Assembly: GCA_964649195.1 (NCBI GenBank)
Contig: CAZYPK010000106.1
Location: 1-18,282 of the forward strand
Direction: 5' to 3'
Length of the DNA: 18,282 bases
Source: JTS-RE9 sp964649195
Lineage (GTDB): Bacteria; Planctomycetota; Phycisphaerae; Phycisphaerales; Phycisphaeraceae
This document shows, one piece after another, positions 13,597 to 18,282 of this stretch. The position numbers and the translations under genes were made by a program. The notes beneath the pieces were generated by a model. It did not search any database and was not told the DNA's origin. It worked only from the letters and a program-made list of their open reading frames with translations. Numbering within the stretch: position 1 is the first letter of the stretch; the number at the start of each line of letters is the position of its first letter.

Positions 13597-15613
13597 ATTC
13601 GAGGTAGGTGTATCCTTCCAGCCCGTTTTCGTAGAACTTGAGCAGCACGCGGCTTTCCTCGAGGGTCAGTTTCTTTTCGCGCAGGGCGGTTTCCACGCGC
13701 TTGCGCATCGCGCGTTTCAAATCATCGGCGGAGAACTGCACGTAGTGCAGCACCTCGCGCACGGTGTCGCCTTCGACGACATCATCGATCTCCCAGCCGC
13801 CGTTGCCGTTCTCGTTGAGGCTCACGTGTACCGCGTTGGTGTCGCCGAAGAGGTTGTGGAGGTCGCCCAGGATTTCCTGATAGGCGCCGACGAGGAACGC
13901 GCCCAGGTAATAAGGTTCGCCGCCGGTCTGGCTGTGCAGGTCGATCAGCGGTTTGGTCTTGCGGTTGTCGATGAAGCTGTCGATCTTGCCGTCGCTGTCG
14001 CAGGAGACATCGGCGAGGATGCCCCGGCCGGTCGGTTTTTCTTCAAGCCGATGAATGGGCATGATCGGGAAGAGCTGATCGATGGCCCAGCAGTCGGGCA
14101 GTGACTGGAAGATGGAGAAGTTGCAGAAATAGATGCGGGCGAGCATGGTTTCCAGGCCGTCGAACTCGGCGGGGACATCCTCGCGCTTGCGGACGATGTC
14201 GAGCACCTTGGAGCAGGTCGCGAAGAAGAGCCGTTCCGCCAGGCCGCGCTGTTCGAGCGTGCAGTAGCCGAGGTTGAAAAGATTCTGCGCCTCGTCGCGC
14301 ATGAGCTGGGCATCGTGATAGCTTTCCTCGAAGTTCGCTTCGCTCAGATGGTGGTAGGTATCGAAAAGGTTGAGGATCGGCTTGGGGATGCCTTTGCGGT
14401 TGTCGCGGCCTACCAGGTTCTCAGGCACTTCAAACTTGTCGAAGCCGGTCGAGCCCATCACGTTGAAAAGCAGCACGCTGTGGAACGCGACCAGGGCCCG
14501 GCCGGATTCGCTGATGATCGTCGGGTGCGTGATGTTGGCCTGGTCACAGACTTCCTTGACGTGGAAGACGACATCGTTGGCGTATTCCTGGAGCGAGTAG
14601 TTGATCGACGGGCCGGCACTTGACTTGGAGCCGTCGTAATCGACTCCCAAACCACCGCCGACATCGATGTACTTCAGGCCCGTCGCTCCGACGCGGTGGA
14701 GCTCGACATAGACGCGGGCCAGCTCGATGATCGCGCCCTTCACATTGCGGATGTTGTTGATCTGGCTGCCCAGGTGGAAGTGAAGCAGCTTGAGGCAATC
14801 GAGCATGTCGCTTTCCTTAAGGAAGTTGACGGCATCGATGACTTCGCTGAAAAACAGGCCGAATTTGGAGCGGTCGCCGCCGGAGGATTCCCACCGGCCG
14901 GCGCCGCGGGCGGCGAGCTTGATGCGCAGGCCGATGGCGGGGCGGACGTTGTGCAGCTTGGCGTACTTGGTGATGAGCTTGAGCTCGTTGTACTTCTCGA
15001 CGACGGGGATGATGTTCTTGCCGATCTTCGCGGCGAGGATGACGGCCTCGATGAACTCGTCATCCTTGAACCCGTTGCAGATGATCGGCGTGGTGTCGTC
15101 CTTGACCATCGCCATGATCGCCAGCAGCTCCGGCTTGCTGCCTGCTTCGAGGCCGAAGTTGTAAGGCTTGCCCGCTTCGATCACCTGCTCGACCACGTGC
15201 CGCTGCTGGTTCACCTTGATCGGATAGACGCAGCAGTAGCTGCCCTTGAACTCCGTCTCGACGATGGCCTTGGCGAAGACGTTATGCAGCGCCTTGGCAC
15301 GGTGGTGAATCAGGTCGTTGAAACGAATCAGCAGCGGGGCGGCAATGTCGCGCTGCTGTAGTTCATCGACGAGCTGCTTCAGATCAATCGACCGATGCGG
15401 CTCATTGGTGGGATGAGCGAGGACGTGGCCGTTGTCGCCGATGGAGAAATAGCCCTGGCTCCAGCGGTTGATGCCGTAGAGGTCGGCGGAGTCGGCGATG
15501 GTCCAGGGCGCGGCGGGGGGTGGTGCGGCAGGGGCCACGGGCGCGGCTGCCACATCGTTCTTGCCGTTCTTGTCTGCCCCAGCCGCGGGTTTTTCCTTCA
15601 CAGTCGTGGACAT
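13595..15613 (-). CDS. speA: Biosynthetic arginine decarboxylase SpeA
   Basis: SpeA is a PLP-dependent (fold III, alanine-racemase-like barrel) enzyme that decarboxylates arginine to agmatine, the first step of the agmatine route to polyamines. The 672-residue product is of the usual length. Residues 10-36 form an Ala/Pro-rich linker specific to this protein. Lys133 in VYPIKVNQQ is the PLP lysine. HFHLGSQ (278-284), DVGGGLGVDYDGS (317-329), SESGRA (368-373), CDSDGKID (538-545) and GEPYYLGAFLVGAYQE (565-580) follow in the expected order, with the last two shaping the active site at the dimer interface. ATG 15613 has AAGGAGC (15621-15627) 7-9 nt upstream. It is first of a four-gene - strand run; agmatinase or agmatine deiminase is not visible here. 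Confidence 0.97.
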   Translation of the reverse strand: MSTTVKEKPAAGADKNGKNDVAAAPVAPAAPPPAAPWTIADSADLYGINRWSQGYFSIGDNGHVLAHPTNEPHRSIDLKQLVDELQQRDIAAPLLIRFNDLIHHRAKALHNVFAKAIVETEFKGSYCCVYPIKVNQQRHVVEQVIEAGKPYNFGLEAGSKPELLAIMAMVKDDTTPIICNGFKDDEFIEAVILAAKIGKNIIPVVEKYNELKLITKYAKLHNVRPAIGLRIKLAARGAGRWESSGGDRSKFGLFFSEVIDAVNFLKESDMLDCLKLLHFHLGSQINNIRNVKGAIIELARVYVELHRVGATGLKYIDVGGGLGVDYDGSKSSAGPSINYSLQEYANDVVFHVKEVCDQANITHPTIISESGRALVAFHSVLLFNVMGSTGFDKFEVPENLVGRDNRKGIPKPILNLFDTYHHLSEANFEESYHDAQLMRDEAQNLFNLGYCTLEQRGLAERLFFATCSKVLDIVRKREDVPAEFDGLETMLARIYFCNFSIFQSLPDCWAIDQLFPIMPIHRLEEKPTGRGILADVSCDSDGKIDSFIDNRKTKPLIDLHSQTGGEPYYLGAFLVGAYQEILGDLHNLFGDTNAVHVSLNENGNGGWEIDDVVEGDTVREVLHYVQFSADDLKRAMRKRVETALREKKLTLEESRVLLKFYENGLEGYTYLE

Positions 15614-15684
15614 CGTCGAAGCTCCTTGCCTTGAGATCGTTCATCGCGCACGGTCAGGCCGCGGCAGTTGAATCCAAGGTGTGC

Positions 15685-15690
15685 ATCATA
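15685..15690 (-). promoter_or_regulatory. Candidate -10 box of speA
   Basis: TATGAT on the - strand lies about 70 nt before the speA ATG. Five of six bases match the consensus, but no convincing -35 box is found at 16-18 nt. If used, it would drive speA and probably the three genes after it. Confidence 0.3.
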
Positions 15691-15768
15691 GTCTTGCTGG
15701 TGAGTGAACGATGAGAAAAGCTCATCGGAAATTCATGAGGGGGAATGGATGAAAATGAAAATCCCATC

Positions 15769-15881
15769 AAGCCCGATGGCGAGCCCCCGGGGGCCGCCGA
15801 GCCGTCGGGGTATGCGCGGGGCATCATCACATCTCGCGCCCGAAGAATACCCCCACGGCTCGCGGACTCGCCATGGGGCTT
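15769..15881 (+). repeat. Palindromic intergenic element, copy 2
   Basis: This is the second copy of the element at 2187-2307. The left arm repeats AAGCCCGATGGCGAG (15769-15783) and CGAGCCGTCGGGGTAT (15798-15813, allowing one base), and the right arm is 15847-15881. The left-arm spacer is CCCCCGGGGGCCGC, itself a palindrome, while the right-arm spacer is again 4 nt. The loop differs from that of copy 1. The orientation on the + strand is the same as copy 1, even though the flanking genes run the other way. It begins 18 nt past the carA stop codon. Confidence 0.85.
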
Positions 15882-15899
15882 GGAGAGTGTGTCATCTTC

Positions 15900-17105
15900 T
15901 CACACCGCCGCCAGCACCTTGTTGCGGTTGCGCTGGGCCGCGTCCATCTGCTCGGCGCTGGGGCTCTTGCCGGTGGTCATCATGTCGATGAAGCAGTCGA
16001 AGAGGTAGCGGGCATCATGCGGTCCCGGCGCGGCTTCGGGGTGGTACTGCACGGCGAAGATCGGATCACTGCGATGGCGGAAGCCTTCGAGGGTGTTGTC
16101 GTTGAGGTTGATGTGCGTGGCTTCGCCGCCGACTTTTTCGAGGGAGGTCAGATCGACCGCGTAGCCGTGATTTTGGCTGGTGATTTCAACTTTTCTTGTG
16201 CCCAGGTTTTGGACGGGCTGGTTGCCGCCGCGGTGTCCGAACTTGAGCTTGTAGGTTGTTGCGCCCATGCCCAGGGCGAGCATCTGGTGTCCGAGGCAGA
16301 TGCCGAAGATGGGCAGCTTGCCGATGAGGGCGTTGGTGGTGGCGATGGTTTCCTTCACCTGGGCGGGGTCGCCGGGGCCGTTGGAGATGAACAGGCCGTG
16401 CGGGTTGTGCTGAAGGATTTCCTCAGGTCGCGCGTTGTAGGGGACGACGGTGACGTTGCAGCCGGAGGAAACGAGATTGCGAAGGATGTTGAGCTTGGCG
16501 CCGCAGTCGATGGCGACGACGTTGAATGGTTTGTCGGGCTGCGCGACCTGTCCCTGGATGGGGGCCCAGCCGCCGAGGTTTTCGTCCCATTGCAGGGTCT
16601 TGCCGAGGGAAACTTGTGCGGGCAGGTTGATGCCGTCGAGGCCGCGCGAGGCCTTGGCCATATCGACGAGTTGGGCGTCGGATTTGTTTTCCGTGGAGAG
16701 GATGCCGTTCATCGCGCCGGTGATGCGGAGCTTGCGGGTGAGGGCGCGGGTGTCGATGCCGGTGATGCCGGTGACTTGGTGCCTGGCGAGGTAGTCGCTC
16801 AGGGACAGGTTCGCACGGTAGTTGCTGTGGGCATGTGCGATTTCGCGGCAGACGAAGCCCCGAGCGAAGATGCCGCGCGATTCGATGTCGTGTTCGCTGA
16901 CACCGTAGTTGCCGATGAGCGGATAGGTCATGGTGATGATCTGGCCGGCGTAGGAAGGATCGGTGAGGATTTCCTGGTAGCCGGTGATCGAGGTGTTGAA
17001 GCAGACTTCGCCATCAGTGGAGCGGGGGGTGAGGTCGCCGAAGGCATAGCCGTGGAAGACGCTGCCGTCGGCGAGCGCGAGTTTGGCGGGAAGAGGCGTG
17101 GGCAT
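15900..17105 (-). CDS. carA: Carbamoyl-phosphate synthase small subunit CarA
   Basis: CarA is the glutaminase subunit that supplies ammonia to CarB for carbamoyl phosphate, used in arginine and pyrimidine synthesis. The 401-residue product has the CarA-specific N-terminal domain (LALADGSVFHGYAFG, STDGEVCFNTSITGYQEILTDPSY, MTYPLIGNYGV) and a C-terminal class I amidotransferase domain. The catalytic triad is present: Cys270 in FGICLGHQ, His355 and Glu357 in QYHPEAAPGPHD. The oxyanion loop SNGPGDP and QNHGYAVD are also seen. The frame is open to 17162, but ATG 17105 gives the standard start. A perfect TATAAT lies 7 nt before that ATG and no Shine-Dalgarno fits between, which suggests a leaderless transcript. 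The large-subunit gene carB is not next to it; speA follows after 286 nt. Confidence 0.97.
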   Translation of the reverse strand: MPTPLPAKLALADGSVFHGYAFGDLTPRSTDGEVCFNTSITGYQEILTDPSYAGQIITMTYPLIGNYGVSEHDIESRGIFARGFVCREIAHAHSNYRANLSLSDYLARHQVTGITGIDTRALTRKLRITGAMNGILSTENKSDAQLVDMAKASRGLDGINLPAQVSLGKTLQWDENLGGWAPIQGQVAQPDKPFNVVAIDCGAKLNILRNLVSSGCNVTVVPYNARPEEILQHNPHGLFISNGPGDPAQVKETIATTNALIGKLPIFGICLGHQMLALGMGATTYKLKFGHRGGNQPVQNLGTRKVEITSQNHGYAVDLTSLEKVGGEATHINLNDNTLEGFRHRSDPIFAVQYHPEAAPGPHDARYLFDCFIDMMTTGKSPSAEQMDAAQRNRNKVLAAV

Positions 17106-17112
17106 GGCGGGG

Positions 17113-17118
17113 ATTATA
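17113..17118 (-). promoter_or_regulatory. -10 box of carA
   Basis: A perfect TATAAT on the - strand ends 7 nt before the carA ATG at 17105, preceded by the pyrimidine run CTTCTCC. Transcription would begin at or within a base or two of the start codon. The -35 position (around 17136-17141) reads TGTCCC, a poor match. Confidence 0.55.
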
Positions 17119-17175
17119 GGAGAAGTCAGGGGTGGGGGACAGATTCTGACACTTCTGCGCACGACGCACAGAAGT

Positions 17176-17372
17176 AAAGCTCCAAATCACAATCACCAAA
17201 TCTCAAACAAGCTCCAAATAAGGCAGAATCAAAGCAGAAACAAGGCAGAATCAAGGCGGAATCAATTCAAAGGGCGGAAGCGCGCAAACTCATCGTCCAC
17301 TGGCAGGTTGTTTGATGCCTTGCTTGAAATTTGGAGCTTGTTTGAGATTTGGATTTTGTGATTTGGAGCTTT
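17176..17372. repeat. CAAATC-type inverted repeat, well-preserved copy
   Basis: Arms of 44 nt at 17176-17219 and 17329-17372 are reverse complements at 41 of 44 positions; the three mismatches are adjacent. The arms start AAAGCTCCAAATCACAA and end CCAAATCTCAAACAAGC plus TCCAAAT. The loop of 109 nt contains an 11-nt tandem repeat. Related words occur in the decayed copy at 7518-7676. Near-perfect terminal inverted repeats around a non-coding core are the layout of a MITE-like element, though no target duplication is obvious. Confidence 0.88.
17220..17263 (+). repeat. 11-nt tandem repeat inside the inverted repeat
   Basis: Four consecutive units, AAGGCAGAATC, AAAGCAGAAAC, AAGGCAGAATC and AAGGCGGAATC, run with exact 11-nt period. 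They begin directly at the inner edge of the left 44-nt arm. Confidence 0.85.
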
Positions 17373-17393
17373 CGGCTTCGCCGGTTTTTTCTG

Positions 17394-17423
17394 AAAAAAA
17401 CAACCCGCGATTGTCGCGGGTTG
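17394..17423 (-). terminator. Intrinsic terminator of the last - strand gene
   Basis: CAACCCGCGA (17401-17410), loop TTG, and TCGCGGGTTG (17414-17423) form a perfect 10-bp GC-rich stem. On the - strand it is followed at once by seven Ts (complement of 17394-17400), the classic layout. It lies 76 nt past the stop codon at 17499. On the + strand a T-run also follows (17432-17438) but is separated by 8 nt, so weak two-way function is possible. Confidence 0.88.
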
Positions 17424-17471
17424 TGGGGGTGTTTTTTTCCGATGGGGTTTTTGAATAATCCCCCCGATGTA

Positions 17472-17494
17472 CGTTGCTACGCCGCAAGCGGCTT
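17472..17494. repeat. Short palindrome-containing repeat after a stop codon, copy 2
   Basis: It matches 13574-13596 at 22 of 23 positions and has the same core GCCGCAAGCGGC. It begins 4 nt after the stop codon of the last gene on the - strand, upstream of the intrinsic terminator. Confidence 0.75.
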
Positions 17495-17498
17495 GGGG

Positions 17499-18282
17499 TT
17501 ACTCGATCACCTTGATTGTGGCGGTCACCGCGGCGGCGGCGGGCTGTGTCGCGGCGGGCTCTGCGACATCGAGGATGTCCAGAGTCTCCACTTCGATGAT
17601 GCGCAGGTTCAGCGAGGCATCGAAGCGGATTTTTCCGGTGATGCCCACGAGGCGGCCAAGGGCCTTGGGGGTCTCGAATTCCCTGCCGGGACGAACGTAA
17701 ACGATGGTGCGGTTCGATGAAGGCTCGACCACGCGGAAAAGCTGCGGGAGGCGAACGCCGTCATAGACGCTCGACGCCATGAGCTGCCCCGTGGCGTTGT
17801 AGTTGGCGGCACGCTGGGCGTTGGGGCCTTCGGGCCTCTTTACTTCCCCGGCAGGGTCGGCGGCGAGTTGGACCTGCGCGTTCCGCACCGCGTCCTGCAC
17901 CTGCTTGTTGCGGCTGAGTTGGGCGATGCGCACCTGGCAGATGTACTTGTCCGCAGCCGTGGTCCCTTGCAGGTTGGTCCCCGTCCGATACGCGGCCAGC
18001 AGTTCATCGATCGGCTGCCTGTCGATGGAAAGTTTCAGGGCCTCGCCCATCTTCGCTTCAAGCTGCCGAATGGCGGGATGGTTGGCTTCGAACTTTTGGA
18101 GCGAGGCAGGCGTGGGGATGTCGAGCTTTTCAGGTGTGGCGGGAGTGGTAGGTGCGGTGGCCTCGGGCGTTGCAGGGTCGTTGCGGGCAAAGTTGACCTT
18201 AAGCCGGTGATCAGGGGTGGTGGGCGCTGCGGCTTCGGGTGTTGCGGGTGCGGCTGGCGTTGCGGGTGTTGTGGGGATTTCG
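17499..18282 (-). CDS. Uncharacterised protein, planctomycete-type (5' end outside window)
   Basis: The frame is open on the - strand from the window edge to TAA at 17499, giving at least 260 residues with the N-terminus missing; the internal ATG at 18050 is not the likely start. The visible part starts with a Pro/Ala/Thr-rich, probably disordered stretch of TPATP and APTTP words about 50 residues long. A helical region follows (SLQKFEANHPAIRQLEAKMG through YICQVRIAQLSRNKQVQDAVRNAQ). The C-terminal beta-rich domain runs ATGQLMASSVYDGVRLPQLF, RVVEPSSNRTIVYVRPGREF, LGRLVGITGKIRFDASLNLR and IIEVETLDIL. I associate this C-terminal pattern with uncharacterised planctomycete proteins, possibly with SH3-like N-termini, from memory only. 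No function is assigned. A strong terminator follows the gene. Confidence 0.75.
   Translation of the reverse strand, partial: EIPTTPATPAAPATPEAAAPTTPDHRLKVNFARNDPATPEATAPTTPATPEKLDIPTPASLQKFEANHPAIRQLEAKMGEALKLSIDRQPIDELLAAYRTGTNLQGTTAADKYICQVRIAQLSRNKQVQDAVRNAQVQLAADPAGEVKRPEGPNAQRAANYNATGQLMASSVYDGVRLPQLFRVVEPSSNRTIVYVRPGREFETPKALGRLVGITGKIRFDASLNLRIIEVETLDILDVAEPAATQPAAAAVTATIKVIE

Larger units (their letters stand above)
17106..17498. other. 393-nt intergenic stretch
   Basis: No gene is seen between carA and the last protein, both on the - strand. It holds, from right to left along the - strand, a 23-nt palindromic repeat, an intrinsic terminator for the upstream gene, a CAAATC-type inverted repeat with an internal 11-nt tandem repeat, and the carA -10 box. 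The open frame across 17083-17361 only translates the repeat. Confidence 0.7.

Noticed and set aside
12779..14104. 441-codon open frame on the + strand
   Set aside because: It runs antisense across the ASCH gene and the 3' end of speA; both real genes have clear motifs, and this frame has none.
15873..17177. 434-codon open frame on the + strand
   Set aside because: It is the antisense shadow of carA, which has a complete catalytic triad and family motifs; the translated + strand product is Val/Asp/Gly-rich and shows no domain.
17083..17361. 92-codon open frame on the + strand
   Set aside because: It only translates the carA promoter region, the inverted repeat and the 11-nt tandem repeat.
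17176..17372. CRISPR array
   Set aside because: The repeated words are inverted arms and an 11-nt tandem repeat; there are no regularly spaced direct repeats with unique spacers and no cas genes.

Overview
This 18.3 kb window is GC-rich, densely coding bacterial chromosome. It carries no rRNA, tRNA, phage, transposase or CRISPR that I can see. Gene content (SUF island, biosynthetic arginine decarboxylase, a DUF2934 protein, and a final hypothetical of a type I associate with planctomycetes) together with many intergenic palindromes suggests a planctomycete, perhaps Phycisphaerae-like. That placement is an inference from style and content, not a proof.

Region 1 (1-5765, + strand) is an iron-sulfur cluster assembly island: the end of sufB, a Fic-domain protein, sufC, sufD, a tandem-rhodanese sulfurtransferase, sufE and a SufT-like MIP18-family protein. 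SufB/C/D form the scaffold-ATPase complex. SufE and the rhodanese are the visible sulfur-handling parts, and no cysteine desulfurase (SufS) is visible. The fic gene overlaps the sufB stop codon and sits directly before sufC, so an AMPylase-type enzyme appears to be co-translated with the cluster assembly machinery.

Region 2 (5965-8312, - strand) holds an aldo/keto reductase, a small DUF2934 protein with a Lys/Ala/Thr-rich tail, and a Bcp-type peroxiredoxin. Region 3 (8578-10697, + strand) holds ribF (FMN/FAD synthesis) and a DHH/DHHA1 phosphoesterase (NrnA type).

Region 4 (10772-15613, - strand) reads speA, an ASCH-domain protein with a possible B3-like C-terminal half, nadC, birA. The gaps are short (33, 15 and 69 nt), which suggests one transcript. 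Region 5 (15900-18282, - strand) holds carA without carB, and the 3' part of an uncharacterised protein followed by a clear intrinsic terminator.

The most unusual layer is between the genes. Nearly every intergenic space carries a different palindromic or heptad-based repeat: a ~115-nt two-copy hairpin element, a 33-bp inverted repeat enclosing the sufE leader, a short GC-rich hairpin shared between two sites, a two-copy CAAATC-type inverted repeat, an AT-rich inverted repeat made of CAATAAG-like heptads, CTTCCAA and TTTCCTG heptad tracts, and a small palindrome placed at the stop codons of two genes. Several would place ribosome binding sites or start codons inside RNA structure. The best candidates for something undescribed are the Fic protein in the SUF operon, the ASCH/B3-like fusion and these repeat families.
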